DNA from: Demequina sp. NBRC 110055
Lineage (GTDB): Bacteria; Actinomycetota; Actinomycetes; Actinomycetales; Demequinaceae
Direction of reading: 5' to 3'
NCBI RefSeq assembly: GCF_002090135.1
Contig: NZ_BBRL01000004.1
Coordinates: 1-64,000, forward strand
Length of the DNA: 64,000 nt
Part shown: positions 44,567-55,380 of the stretch, one piece after another
How positions within the stretch are numbered: the first letter of the stretch is position 1
How the letters are laid out: every line of letters begins with the position of its first letter
Notes under the pieces: generated by a model
Seen by the model: only the letters and a program-made list of their open reading frames with translations
The model's database searches: none
Told to the model about the DNA's origin: nothing
Made by a program: the position numbers and the translations under genes

Positions 44567-47206
44567 CTACAGCTTCTCGAGAGAGTTAAACCTGAGCACC
44601 AGGCGCTTCACACCCTCCGAGCCGAAGTCGACCTTGGCCACGGCGTTGCGACCCGAGCCCTCGGTGCCCACGACCTTGCCCATGCCGAACTTGTCGCTCA
44701 TGACGCGGTCACCCACCTCGAAGCCGACATCGCCGCCGGCGCCGCCAGGGGGGCTCGGGGGCACATACCGCGAGGTGACGGCCCCGGCGCGCGCATACGT
44801 GTTGCCGTCCGCGCGGTCCTGGTTGCCGCCGTAGCCGCCCGAGCCTCCACCGAAGCCGCCCCACGAGCCGGAGCGCGACGTGCCGCGATCCGAGTTTGCC
44901 CTGAGCGACGCCATCGACTGCTGGGCGATCTTCCACTCGATGAGCTCGGCGGGGATCTCCTCGGTGAAGCGTGAGGCGCCGAAGTACTGCGGTGCTCCCC
45001 AGCTGGAACGCATCTGCGCGCGGGTGAGGTAGAGCTTCTGGCGCGCACGGGTGAGGCCCACGTAGGCCAGGCGCCGCTCCTCCTCCATGTCCTTCGTCTC
45101 GCCGGACTCGATCGACCGCATGTGCGGGAACGTGCCGTCCTCCATGCCGGTGAGGAAGACGACGGGAAACTCGAGTCCCTTCGCGGTGTGCAGCGTCATC
45201 ATGGTGACCACGCCGCCCGAGCCATCCTCGTCGGGCAGCTGGTCGGCATCGGCCACGAGGGCCACCTTCTCGAGGAAGTCCTCGAGCGTGCCCTCGGGGT
45301 TCTCCTCGGAGAACTCGCGGCCTACGGCGACGAGCTCCATGATGTTCTCCACGCGGCTCGCGTCCTGAGGGTCCTCGGAGTTGCGGTACGCCGTGAGCAT
45401 GCCGGAGCGGTCCGCGATCGCGTCGAGCACACCCGCCGGGCCGTTGTCCGCCGCGATCGCGCGTAGGTCGTCCATGAGCGACACGAAGTCGCCGATCGCG
45501 CGCACCGCGCGCGTCTGAAGCCCTGCCTCGTCCGCACGACGAAGCGCATCTCCGAAACTGACTGAGGCATCGGCCGTCGTCAACGATCGCCGCAAGGCGT
45601 CGATGCCCTCGACGGCGGTGTCGCCGATGGCGCGGCGCGGGGTGTTGATAATGCGCCGCATCGCGATGTCGTCGTCCTCGTTCACCACCGCGGAGAGGTA
45701 GGCCATCATGTCCTTGATCTCCTTGCGGTCGTAGAAGCGGGTGCCTCCGATGACCTTGTAGGGGATCTCGGCACGCATGAAGCGCTCCTCCAGCGCGCGC
45801 GACTGCGCGTTGGCGCGGTACATGATCGCGATGTCACCCGCGGAGTAGTCGCCCGCGTCGATGAGGCGTCGGATCTCGCCGGCAATGTACTGCGCCTCGT
45901 CCTGCTCCGACTCCCCCGCGTAGCCCTCGATCTTGGCGCCCGCGCCCGAGTCGGTCCACAGGTTCTTGGGTCGGCGCCCCTCGTTGTTCTTGATGACCGC
46001 GTTGGCGGCGCTCAGGATGTTCTGCGTGGAGCGGTAGTTCTGCTCCAGGCGGACGATGTGCGCGGCCGGGTAGTCGGCCTCGAACTCCAGGATGTTGCGG
46101 ATGGTCGCGCCGCGGAAGGCGTAGATCGACTGGTCGGCGTCACCCACGACGGTGAGCTCGCCGGGGGGAAGCTCGGGGTCGCCGGGCTTGCCGATCAGCT
46201 CGCGCACCAGGATGTACTGCGCGTGGTTGGTGTCCTGATACTCGTCGACCAGCACGTGGCGGAAGCGCTCGCGATACGCGCGGGCCACCTGCGGATTCTC
46301 CTGGAGCAGGCGCACGGTGCGCACGATGATGTCGTCGAAGTCGACGGCGTTGGCGGCGTCGAGGCGACGCTGATATTCGGCGTAGGCGCGGCCCGCGGCG
46401 TGGTCGATCGAGAACTTCGACGCGTTCTCGGTGGCCGCGAGCGCCTCCATGGGGCTCACGAGCTCGTCCTTGAACTTGCCGATGCGGTTCAGGAGCGCCT
46501 TGGGCGTGAACTTCTTGGGGTCGATGTCCAGTTCCTTGGCCACGAGCTTCATGAGGTTCGCGGAGTCGGTCTGGTCGTAGATCGAAAAGCTCGACTTCAG
46601 CCCGGCGGCCTTGTGGTCGGCGCGCAGGATCCGCACGCACGCCGAGTGGAAGGTCGACACCCACATGCGACGGGCGTCGGGCCCCACGAGGTTCTCGACG
46701 CGCTCGCGCATCTCCCCCGCGGCCTTGTTGGTGAAGGTGATGGCGAGGATCTGGTGGGGGCGCGCGCGGCCCGTGGCCAAGAGGTAGGCGATGCGGTGCG
46801 TCAGCACGCGGGTCTTGCCCGAGCCGGCGCCCGCCATGATGAGCAGTGCCTCCCCGGCGTGCTCGACGGCCTCGGCCTGCGAGGGGTTGAGGCCTTCCAC
46901 GAGGGCCGATGCGTCCATCGCCGGGGCGGGGGCGCCCCAGTCGCCGTACGACTGGCGGGGCCTGGAGCCCGCTGCCGCGACGGAGCTCGGCTGCGCCGGC
47001 ACCTCCGTGGGAGGGGTCCAGGCCTCCTCCGGCATGGGCTCGTCTTCAGGCTCGGGCTCCGGCTCGGGGCCGGGCTCCCAGCCGGATTCGACGTCGGCAG
47101 CGGCCGGCTCAACGAGCGGCTCGACGGGCGCGGGCGCCGGGTCGTTCACACGCGCCTGGGCGGGTTTGATGGGGTCCGGGCCGTCGAGTTCGAAGAGCGC
47201 ATCCAT
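44567..47206 (-). CDS. pcrA: ATP-dependent DNA helicase PcrA/UvrD with long acidic N-terminal extension
   Basis: Superfamily 1 helicase of 879 residues that unwinds DNA in repair and clears RecA or RNA polymerase from DNA. The Q-motif starts at about 106 (LNPSQAEAVEHA), Walker A is AGAGSGKT (125-132), followed by TFTNKAAGEMRERV, DEYQDTNHAQY (Walker B), HTAKGLEFPVVF and GLTRARQKLYLT. The C-terminus ends in a Tudor-like tail (DRVMSDKFGMGKVVGTEG), which contacts RNA polymerase in PcrA. About 100 residues before the helicase core are Pro/Glu/Asp/Ala-rich and probably disordered, longer than usual. It begins 12 bases after the diguanylate cyclase stop. Confidence 0.95.
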   Translation of the reverse strand: MDALFELDGPDPIKPAQARVNDPAPAPVEPLVEPAAADVESGWEPGPEPEPEPEDEPMPEEAWTPPTEVPAQPSSVAAAGSRPRQSYGDWGAPAPAMDASALVEGLNPSQAEAVEHAGEALLIMAGAGSGKTRVLTHRIAYLLATGRARPHQILAITFTNKAAGEMRERVENLVGPDARRMWVSTFHSACVRILRADHKAAGLKSSFSIYDQTDSANLMKLVAKELDIDPKKFTPKALLNRIGKFKDELVSPMEALAATENASKFSIDHAAGRAYAEYQRRLDAANAVDFDDIIVRTVRLLQENPQVARAYRERFRHVLVDEYQDTNHAQYILVRELIGKPGDPELPPGELTVVGDADQSIYAFRGATIRNILEFEADYPAAHIVRLEQNYRSTQNILSAANAVIKNNEGRRPKNLWTDSGAGAKIEGYAGESEQDEAQYIAGEIRRLIDAGDYSAGDIAIMYRANAQSRALEERFMRAEIPYKVIGGTRFYDRKEIKDMMAYLSAVVNEDDDIAMRRIINTPRRAIGDTAVEGIDALRRSLTTADASVSFGDALRRADEAGLQTRAVRAIGDFVSLMDDLRAIAADNGPAGVLDAIADRSGMLTAYRNSEDPQDASRVENIMELVAVGREFSEENPEGTLEDFLEKVALVADADQLPDEDGSGGVVTMMTLHTAKGLEFPVVFLTGMEDGTFPHMRSIESGETKDMEEERRLAYVGLTRARQKLYLTRAQMRSSWGAPQYFGASRFTEEIPAELIEWKIAQQSMASLRANSDRGTSRSGSWGGFGGGSGGYGGNQDRADGNTYARAGAVTSRYVPPSPPGGAGGDVGFEVGDRVMSDKFGMGKVVGTEGSGRNAVAKVDFGSEGVKRLVLRFNSLEKL

Positions 47207-47218
47207 GACCCGAAAAGT

Positions 47219-48382
47219 CTAGGCGCTCCCCGCGGTACCGGAAGTCGATCGAGGTGTCCTGTGGACAGTGGCGCCGTGTTCCGGGCGTGGCGGCGCGACG
47301 CGCACCCGATCACGCCCCTCACTCTTCGCACGGTAAAGCGCCTCGTCCGCAGCAGCAAGAGTCTCGCTCACCGGTGTCCCCGGATGACGAACGGCAATGC
47401 CGACTGACAGCGTCACCTCGATCGTCGCGTCTCCCACTTCGATCGGCTCCTCGCGCAGCGACTGCATAAGTTTCTGCACCGACGACTCGATGGTGACGTG
47501 GCCGGGGCGAGAAATCGCGAGGAACTCGTCGCCGCCCCACCGGGACACCACACACTGGCGCCCCATCGACGCCTCGATTCGCGTGGCGACGGCACTGATC
47601 ACCGCGTCACCGATCTCGTGTCCCCAGGTGTCGTTCGTGGTCTTGAACAGGTCGATATCGATAAGCGCCAGCGCGGCATGACGCGACGGATCGCTCGCCA
47701 CCATTTCAAGTTCGCGCATGGCCGGGCGGCGATTGCCGATCCCCGTGAGTTCGTCGGTGTTCGCCCGCCGCTCGCCCTGAGCGGCGAGCTGCACGAGTTG
47801 CTGCTCGAGCCGGGCCGTCCGCAGCAGGATCATGGTGATGGCAGTCAGCACGAGCGCGATACCGCCCAACCGCATGCCGATCGCCATCGCAGCGAACGCC
47901 GGATCAGTGTCGGCGATTGCCGAGCTGCCCGGTGGCGCGACGATCTCCGTGGCCGCTATCGCCACGATCACGACCCCGCAGAACACCAACCGCACGACGA
48001 CAAGCCGATCGGGAAGAGCCGCCAAGGTAAGAAACCCCACGGCCAAGAACAAGAACTGCACTCCCGAACTCACCGAGAACACCACGGCGAACGGCACGAG
48101 GCACACCAGCGTGGTCGCCAAGAACGTGACCGCCGCGCCCACGACGCTGCCACGCACGGCCGCGACGAGAGCGCCAATGAAGACCGGAATCGACAGTGCA
48201 CCCAGCGCGACGAAGAACTCCCACTTCTCCGGGCGCCACCACAGGAAGAACCCGGCGTAGAAGATCGACGACAGCACGCAGAACGCCGCGAGCGACACCA
48301 CCACGCCAGGACTTGGCGTCCCTTGCCGGTCACGTCCCGCGGGATAGCGGCGAGGGTGCCGTATGCGCTCATGAAGTGTCAT
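47219..48382 (-). CDS. Membrane GGDEF diguanylate cyclase without I-site
   Basis: Putative c-di-GMP synthase of about 387 residues. Six or seven hydrophobic helices fill residues 25-190, then a short linker leads to a GGDEF domain from about 205. The catalytic loop reads SRWGGDEFLA. Upstream residues at the RxxD inhibitory position are G and C (GRQCVVSRW), so product inhibition through that site is unlikely. It precedes pcrA by 12 bases on the same strand. The start is uncertain: ATG 48382 or GTG 48391, neither with a clear ribosome site. A second cyclase at 56189 has the I-site. Confidence 0.88.
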   Translation of the reverse strand: MTLHERIRHPRRYPAGRDRQGTPSPGVVVSLAAFCVLSSIFYAGFFLWWRPEKWEFFVALGALSIPVFIGALVAAVRGSVVGAAVTFLATTLVCLVPFAVVFSVSSGVQFLFLAVGFLTLAALPDRLVVVRLVFCGVVIVAIAATEIVAPPGSSAIADTDPAFAAMAIGMRLGGIALVLTAITMILLRTARLEQQLVQLAAQGERRANTDELTGIGNRRPAMRELEMVASDPSRHAALALIDIDLFKTTNDTWGHEIGDAVISAVATRIEASMGRQCVVSRWGGDEFLAISRPGHVTIESSVQKLMQSLREEPIEVGDATIEVTLSVGIAVRHPGTPVSETLAAADEALYRAKSEGRDRVRVAPPRPEHGATVHRTPRSTSGTAGSA

Positions 48383-48509
48383 CGTGCCCACATGCTATGT
48401 GAGCGTGGCAGCCCTCCGAAGGGAGCAATTGAGGACATATGCGCCACTTCGGACACCAACGTGTCACGAACGGTGCCTCCGCGACACTAGTCCGGGCCCG
48501 CGAGGGGTC

Positions 48510-49160
48510 TCAGACGATCCTTCGCTGAGCCGCCCAGTGCGCCAACTCGTGGCGATTCGACAGCTGCAGCTTGTGCAGCACCTTGCCCACGTGGGTTTCG
48601 ACGGTCTTGATGGAGATGAACAGCTTCTCGCCCACCTCGCGATAGGTGTAGCCGCGGGCGATGAGCCGCATGACCTCCTGCTCGCGCGCGGTGAGCTGGT
48701 CGAGCTCGTCGTCCGCGATGGCCACCTCTCCCCCAGCAGCGCCAAACGCGTCCAGCACGAAGCCCGCGAGCCGCGGTGAGAAGACGGCGTCGCCCCCCGC
48801 GACCCGGCGCACAGCATCGGACAGGTCCGGACCCGAGATCGACTTCGTCACGTAGCCGCGCGCGCCGGCGCGGATCACGGATACGACGTCCTCCGCCGAG
48901 TCAGACACGCTCAGCGCGAGCACCCGCGTGCCGTCGACGCGCCCCTTAATCTCGGCCAACACATCGAGGGCACCTGCACCGGTGCCGCCGGGAAGGTGGA
49001 CGTCGAGGATCACCACATCGGGCCGGCGTGCGAGGATCTCGGCGACCGCGGACTCGACGTCACGCGCCTCGCCCACCACCTCGATCTGGTCGTCGAGAGA
49101 CTCGCGCACTCCCACACGAATCACGTCGTGGTCGTCGACAATCACCACGGAGACGGACAT
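48510..49160 (-). CDS. LuxR-family response regulator (LiaR-like)
   Basis: Response regulator of 216 residues. The receiver has VVIVDDHDVIRVG and the phosphoacceptor in VVILDVHLPGG (about D54); the output domain ends with LTAREQEVMRLIARGYTYREVGEKLFISIKTVETHV, a LuxR HTH. Its ATG overlaps the kinase stop by one base (TGATG). Across actinomycetes this regulator, its kinase and PspC-domain membrane proteins form a conserved envelope-stress module, and the divergent PspC gene is the predicted target. 127 bases between its stop and the cyclase hold no convincing element. Confidence 0.92.
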   Translation of the reverse strand: MSVSVVIVDDHDVIRVGVRESLDDQIEVVGEARDVESAVAEILARRPDVVILDVHLPGGTGAGALDVLAEIKGRVDGTRVLALSVSDSAEDVVSVIRAGARGYVTKSISGPDLSDAVRRVAGGDAVFSPRLAGFVLDAFGAAGGEVAIADDELDQLTAREQEVMRLIARGYTYREVGEKLFISIKTVETHVGKVLHKLQLSNRHELAHWAAQRRIV

Positions 49161-50179
49161 CAGGACTCCCTTCGGGGGACAACGATGGCGACCTCGGTAC
49201 GGGCGCCGGGTGACGAGTGGATCTCGGCGTGCCCGCCGTGGCGCTCCACGCGACCCATGATGGATTGCCGGATTCCCAGCCGGTCGTCGGGGATCGCCCC
49301 CGGGTCGAATCCGGGCCCGGCGTCGCGCACGAACACCTCGAACGCCTTCGCGGTGAGTTCGGCATAGACAGAAATGGGGCCCGTGGCGTGGCGGGCGGCG
49401 TTCTTGGCCGCCTCACGCGTGGCGGCGACGGCCGCGCGCAGGTCGGGGGTGAGCGGCGCGTCGCCGACACTCACGGTGTCGATGACGACCGAATGCGCGT
49501 CCTCGACCTCGCCAATGGCCTCCGCGATCGCGGTGGCCACCGACGCATCGGGGTCACGCCGCTCGCCGTACAAGTACGCGCGCAGGTCGCGCTCCTGGGC
49601 GCGGGCAAGCCGTGCGACGGCATCGGGGTCCGTGGCCCGCGAGCGGATCAGGGTGAGGGTCTGCAGGACCGAATCGTGCAGGTGCGCGGCGATCTCCGCA
49701 CGCTCGTGCTCGCGGATGCGCGCCTGGCGCTCAATCGAGACCTGGCGAATGGCACGCAACCACCACGGTGCAAGCATGAGACCCAGGCCGAGGATGACCA
49801 CGACCGTCGTGACGATCGACCTCACCCACATCCGGTCGGTGTAATCCCACAGCGCGAACCACCACAGCGCCGTGATGCCGAGCGTCACGCCCACCACGAG
49901 CCGCCACAGGTCGTCGCGCCTGAACAGCCCCGAGACGTCCAGCCGCCACGCGTCCTGCCCGAAAGCGCCGTCGAGGGGGCTCCACGTGAGGCCAAGAGAA
50001 AGGAGGAACAGCACCAGGGGGATCAGCCAGCCGGGCAGGTCCTCCCCTCCCCAGCGGTCGAACGCAAGCACGCCTGCGATCACGAGCAGTGCGAGCCCAC
50101 CGAGGCCACGCCAGATCGCGGGCGCGTTGCGGCGCCGCTGCAGGGGGCGGGCGACCCGAGGGGCCGGTGCTGTGGTCAC
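49160..50179 (-). CDS. Sensor histidine kinase (LiaS-like) of PspC module
   Basis: Membrane kinase of 339 residues: four hydrophobic helices in the first 150 residues, then the dimerisation motif EIAAHLHDSVLQTLTLIRSRA with the phospho-histidine in HLHDS, and an HATPase domain (TREAAKNAARHATG, GIRQSIMGRVERHGG). In most relatives a PspC domain precedes the kinase; here it is encoded separately by the divergent gene at 50370, with which it likely interacts in the membrane. GTG start at 50179. Signal unknown; inferred to be membrane or wall stress. Confidence 0.9.
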   Translation of the reverse strand: MTTAPAPRVARPLQRRRNAPAIWRGLGGLALLVIAGVLAFDRWGGEDLPGWLIPLVLFLLSLGLTWSPLDGAFGQDAWRLDVSGLFRRDDLWRLVVGVTLGITALWWFALWDYTDRMWVRSIVTTVVVILGLGLMLAPWWLRAIRQVSIERQARIREHERAEIAAHLHDSVLQTLTLIRSRATDPDAVARLARAQERDLRAYLYGERRDPDASVATAIAEAIGEVEDAHSVVIDTVSVGDAPLTPDLRAAVAATREAAKNAARHATGPISVYAELTAKAFEVFVRDAGPGFDPGAIPDDRLGIRQSIMGRVERHGGHAEIHSSPGARTEVAIVVPRRES

Positions 50180-50230
50180 GGCACCATCGTCACACAGCCG
50201 CGCGCGCTCAAGCAGGGGTTTTCCCGGATC

Positions 50231-50273
50231 TCAGGGTGTCGTCGGCGGCAAGTTCAGGGTGAGGATCAGGGCG
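50231..50273. promoter_or_regulatory. Three direct repeats TCAGGG(T/C)G in the kinase/PspC divergent region
   Basis: TCAGGGTG at 50231-50238 and 50254-50261 and TCAGGGCG at 50266-50273 are spaced 23 and 12 bases apart start to start, close to two turns and one turn of DNA. They lie in the 190-base region between the kinase and PspC genes and are candidate sites for the LuxR regulator. Confidence 0.45.
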
Positions 50274-50369
50274 TTCCCTCATAGCGGTCGGCCATGCGGC
50301 CTTGCGACAGTGGGGGCATGATCGGGCGCCACCTGAGCGCCGACAGCAATCCTCGGCACAAGGAGTGAC

Positions 50370-52067
50370 ATGAGCGAGACACCACCGCCCCCCAAGGAGG
50401 CCGCGTTCTTTACCGCGATCCGCGGCTGGAACATCCAGCGCGGCGATCGCATTCTGGGTGGCGTCGCCTCCGGGCTCGGCGCCCGCATCGGCCTCGCACC
50501 CGTGCCCGCCCGACTGCTGATGGTGCTCGCCGGCATCCTGCTCAATGGCCTGGTGCTGCTCGCCTACGCCGCAGCGTGGGGGCTTCTGCCCGACCGGCGC
50601 GGAGCGATCGTCATCCAGGACTTCGGCCGCGGCGTCACCAATGTGGGCGCACTTATCGGCATCGCGGTCATGGGCGTCCTCGGCTTCGTCACCCTCGACA
50701 ACGGCGGACTGTTCGGAGGCATCTTCGACGGCGACCCGTTCCCGTGGGACAACCAGAGCCAGTTCGGCCCGTTTCATATCGTCGCGGCGTTCTTCGCCGT
50801 CGTGATCCCACTCGCGCTCCTGGGCGGCTTGATCTTCCTCGTCATCTACCTGGTGCGTCGCAACAATCGTGACTCCGTCCCGCCCGGCACCCCGACCGGC
50901 ACCACGTGGTCGAGCGCCGCTCCCGTCGCGCCGTCGGCGGCATCGGCGGCCGATGCCGCGGCCGGCGCTCGTACCGCCGTCACCGACTCGGACTCTCCCG
51001 ACGAGCCCGCTTCGCCCAGCGAACCCCAGCCCGCCGCCACACCAGGTGACTCGCGAGCCACGGCCGCCGACGCATCGGCCACCCCCACGGTCGCAGCATC
51101 GCCGCAACCGTGGGAGCCCGCGCTCCTGCCGGGCGACCCGCGCGTGAACACGCCACGCGATCACACGTGGCGCTATAGCCCTGCAGTGGGAGGCCCCGTC
51201 CCGAACGGTTCGTCGTCGTACGCATGGAACTCGACGACCGGGGAGCAGACGTACGTCCCGCCCGTCACCTCTGCGCCGCCGCGTCCGAAGCCCCCGCGCG
51301 TGCCGGGGCCCGGCAAGGCCGCCTGGCTCGCCTTCCTCGGGGTGCTGGTCATCGCGGTCGCCGTGGTGTTCGCCATCGCTCGTTCGGGTCAGCTCGCGGT
51401 GAGCCCCGTCCTCGCCTGGGGAGCCATCATCACGATGGGCCTCGGAGCGGTCCTGCTGGTGGTCGCACTCTCGGGGCGTCGTTTCGGATTCCTTGGCTTC
51501 TTGTCGGTGTGCGCCGTCATCGTGTCGATCCCCATGGTCGCCAACGCGGACACCATCCGCGCCAACTACGGCGACTGGGGCTACTGGATGGACGGAGGCG
51601 CCATCGACTACGAGGAGGCTTTCGGCTTCGACGACGGAGGCTCCGAGTCCGAGGCGACGGCTACGGCCATGGGCCCCGAGCAGGTCAGCATCCGCGAGGC
51701 CTTCGGCGACGACTACACGACCATCTACGCGGCGGGCAGCTGCTGGGACTACTCCGACAGTGCCAGCGAGGAGATGTTCGGCCCTGCCGACTCCTACATT
51801 CAGCTCTCCACCGTTGACGAGGACATGTCCATTCCCGTCCGCGGGTCGACCACCGAGGCCGTCATCCCCGCTGGCACCTCGCTCGTCCTCACGTCGCCGG
51901 GGTCAGTCACCGTCGACTTCACCGAACGCCAGGTGTGGTGCGACCTGTGGAACGACGGCACCGCCGACGCTACGGTCCTTGACTTCGCCACGGGCGACGG
52001 CCCCGTGCTGACCCTGGAGGCACCCGACGTGTCCACGCTTTACATCACCGAGGAGGTCACCCCGTGA
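50370..52067 (+). CDS. PspC-domain membrane protein
   Basis: Polytopic protein of 565 residues. The N-terminal PspC domain is at about 10-75 (RGDRILGGVASGLGARIGLAP, then a membrane helix ending AAWGLLPDRRGAI). Two further helices, a Pro/Ala/Thr-rich linker of about 120 residues, then three helices near 310-390 and an extracytoplasmic C-terminal domain of about 170 residues with two cysteines follow. PspC proteins sense or counter membrane stress. AAGGAG precedes the ATG. It is translationally coupled to the next gene (GTGA) and divergent from the kinase-regulator pair thought to control it. Confidence 0.9.
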   Translation: MSETPPPPKEAAFFTAIRGWNIQRGDRILGGVASGLGARIGLAPVPARLLMVLAGILLNGLVLLAYAAAWGLLPDRRGAIVIQDFGRGVTNVGALIGIAVMGVLGFVTLDNGGLFGGIFDGDPFPWDNQSQFGPFHIVAAFFAVVIPLALLGGLIFLVIYLVRRNNRDSVPPGTPTGTTWSSAAPVAPSAASAADAAAGARTAVTDSDSPDEPASPSEPQPAATPGDSRATAADASATPTVAASPQPWEPALLPGDPRVNTPRDHTWRYSPAVGGPVPNGSSSYAWNSTTGEQTYVPPVTSAPPRPKPPRVPGPGKAAWLAFLGVLVIAVAVVFAIARSGQLAVSPVLAWGAIITMGLGAVLLVVALSGRRFGFLGFLSVCAVIVSIPMVANADTIRANYGDWGYWMDGGAIDYEEAFGFDDGGSESEATATAMGPEQVSIREAFGDDYTTIYAAGSCWDYSDSASEEMFGPADSYIQLSTVDEDMSIPVRGSTTEAVIPAGTSLVLTSPGSVTVDFTERQVWCDLWNDGTADATVLDFATGDGPVLTLEAPDVSTLYITEEVTP

Positions 52068-52504
52068 TCACCACCGCCACTCCCCGCCGCCGCGCGGGCC
52101 AACGCATCGCCTCAGCCCTCTGGGCCCTGCTCGTCATCGGCGCCGGCGTGATGATGGCCGTCGCGTTCTCTGGCACAACGATCGACCTCGAACTCGCCGC
52201 CATCATCGCGCTCGGCGCGGTGGGCGGTTGGCTCATCCTGTCCGCAGCCCTCAGCAGCATCGGCCGTTCGCGCGAGGTTCGCGCCGCGACGGCGCCGGTC
52301 GTCGAGGAGCCGCTGCATGACGCTGCCGCCGCTACCGAGACCCCGGACGCCGACGCGGCGCCCACCTCGGTGATGCCGGGCTCCCCGTCCCAGCCCACCC
52401 CGACCGAGGTGATCTTCACCGAGGCTGGGGCGGCGACGGACCCGGATCACGATGACGGCGAGGACGACCGCACCGACGAGGACGACGAGCGGCCACGCTC
52501 CTAG
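52064..52504 (+). CDS. Small membrane protein in PspC operon
   Basis: A 146-residue protein with two hydrophobic helices at about 14-35 and 41-63, then a long, acidic, disordered C-terminus rich in Asp, Glu, Thr and Pro ending DDEDDERP-like. No family recognised. The GTG start overlaps the PspC stop by four bases, so it is coupled to it and probably acts with it in the membrane. Followed by a strong hairpin. Confidence 0.75.
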   Translation: MITTATPRRRAGQRIASALWALLVIGAGVMMAVAFSGTTIDLELAAIIALGAVGGWLILSAALSSIGRSREVRAATAPVVEEPLHDAAAATETPDADAAPTSVMPGSPSQPTPTEVIFTEAGAATDPDHDDGEDDRTDEDDERPRS

Positions 52505-52516
52505 GCCGCTCCACTA

Positions 52517-52555
52517 CGACGGCGGACTCTCGCGGGAAGCGAGGGCCCGCCGTCG
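52517..52555 (+). terminator. Terminator of the PspC operon
   Basis: A 9-bp perfect stem (52517-52525 with 52547-52555) continues after one mismatch with seven more pairs (one G-U) to a five-base loop. It lies 12 bases after the operon's last stop. Confidence 0.75.
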
Positions 52556-52591
52556 GCGTTGGCCCCGGGGAAGCCAACCGAAGGAGTACCC

Positions 52592-53290
52592 ATGCGCGTC
52601 TCAACCCTTGCGCTCCCCCTCGCCGCGGCACTCATGGTGGCCGGTTGCACCGGCGGTGACGACCAGGCGCGCCCCACCGCGAGCGCCACCACGGACACCA
52701 CCGTGCCGGCCGGTAGCGAGCCCTCGGAGGCGCCGAGCTCACAGACCGATGCCGACATCGATGTGGACTCGAGCGGAGATCCCACGGACGGCGCACAGGA
52801 CGCCGAGGGCACCGCCTCGCTTGGCACCGCGGCGGCCACCATCGCGGTCGCCCTCCCCGGCGAATGGCAGTACGAGGGCACGTACGGCGACGGCACCGCC
52901 CCCTACGCGGTGCTCGTCGACGCGAGCGAGCCTTTCGACCTCTCCGAGCCAGGCTCGGATGCCTATCGCGACTCCGTCTGGGTCCAGGTCGAGACATACC
53001 GCGTGGAAGGCCAGGCGTCATTCGCCGAGGCCGTGGCAGGCGACGCCGACGCCCTCGCCGACCAGCTCGTCGACGCGTACGGCGGCGAGGTCGACGTGAT
53101 CGACGGGCGCGACGTGCCCGTCGTCTTTGCCGCTTACGAGAAGGACGGCGACCAGATCGAGGATCTCTACGCGCTTCACGGCGACCTGTGGATCATGGCC
53201 CGGCCGTCGAACGTCGACGTCACCGACTACGTCGACGGCGGCGAGGTCACCATCCTCGAGGCGGTCCTCGAGGACGCGCAGATCAAGTAG
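52592..53290 (+). CDS. Lipoprotein of unknown function
   Basis: Secreted lipoprotein of 232 residues. The ATG at 52592 follows AAGGAG by five bases and gives a short signal with lipobox VAGC (Cys about 19). A Ser/Thr/Glu/Asp-rich linker of about 55 residues precedes a compact domain from about 80 (ATIAVALPGEWQYEG) that ends in VLEDAQIK. This domain type occurs in many actinobacterial lipoproteins without known activity. It has its own transcription unit between two strong hairpins. Confidence 0.82.
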   Translation: MRVSTLALPLAAALMVAGCTGGDDQARPTASATTDTTVPAGSEPSEAPSSQTDADIDVDSSGDPTDGAQDAEGTASLGTAAATIAVALPGEWQYEGTYGDGTAPYAVLVDASEPFDLSEPGSDAYRDSVWVQVETYRVEGQASFAEAVAGDADALADQLVDAYGGEVDVIDGRDVPVVFAAYEKDGDQIEDLYALHGDLWIMARPSNVDVTDYVDGGEVTILEAVLEDAQIK

Positions 53291-53310
53291 TCACGCACCC
53301 TGGGTCCGTG

Positions 53311-53400
53311 TGGCCCACACCTGAAACGCCTGAGGCCCGTGTGACAGTTCTGCACTGTCACACGGGCCTCAGGCGTTTCACCCGTCACATCCGTGGGCCA
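53311..53400. terminator. Long inverted repeat between lipoprotein and guaA
   Basis: A perfect 27-bp inverted repeat pairs 53322-53348 with 53354-53380 around a five-base loop. Outside it, 8-bp arms (53311-53318 with 53393-53400) pair again across an asymmetric internal loop. It sits between convergent genes and should terminate both, but its stem is much longer than a terminator needs. Confidence 0.75.
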
Positions 53401-53428
53401 AACCGACACCGACGGCGGACGGGAGGGA

Positions 53429-55026
<1,598 letters not shown>

Positions 55027-55030
<4 letters not shown>

Positions 55031-55380
55031 GAGGTGGCCTCCTTGGCGGGGTCGAGCTCGTCGGCGATGCGGCGCTCGATGACGAAGGACAGGAACGGGA
55101 TGATGCCGCCCAGGAACATCGTGAACAGGCGGCCATAGCCCCACTTGGCCTGGAGCCACAGCTGCAGCACGGTGACGAGGTAGACCATGTAGACGAAGCC
55201 GTGAATCTGCGCGAGGAGGAACATCGCGGGGTCGAGCGACTCCTCGAGGCTGTCGAGGCCCGGCAGATAGCGCAGCATCCCGAGGAAGACGAGGATCAGC
55301 AGCGAGCCGGTCACGATCGCCATCACCTTGTAGCGCGTGAGGGCGCCGGGGGTGACGGCGGGGCGGGGGCTGGGGGTCAC
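55027..55380 (-). CDS. DUF3817 membrane protein
   Basis: Three-helix membrane protein of 117 residues (about 18-40, 54-72 and 77-100). The sequence [21 protein letters not shown] and [17 protein letters not shown] matches the DUF3817 family, which is found next to guaA in many actinobacteria and has no proven function. It overlaps both neighbours by four bases, so the SURF1, DUF3817 and guaA proteins are made in coupled fashion. Confidence 0.85.

Noticed and set aside
50180..50369. Possible tRNA or small RNA in the kinase/PspC gap
   Set aside because: No cloverleaf or T-loop sequence could be folded; only promoter-type repeats were seen.
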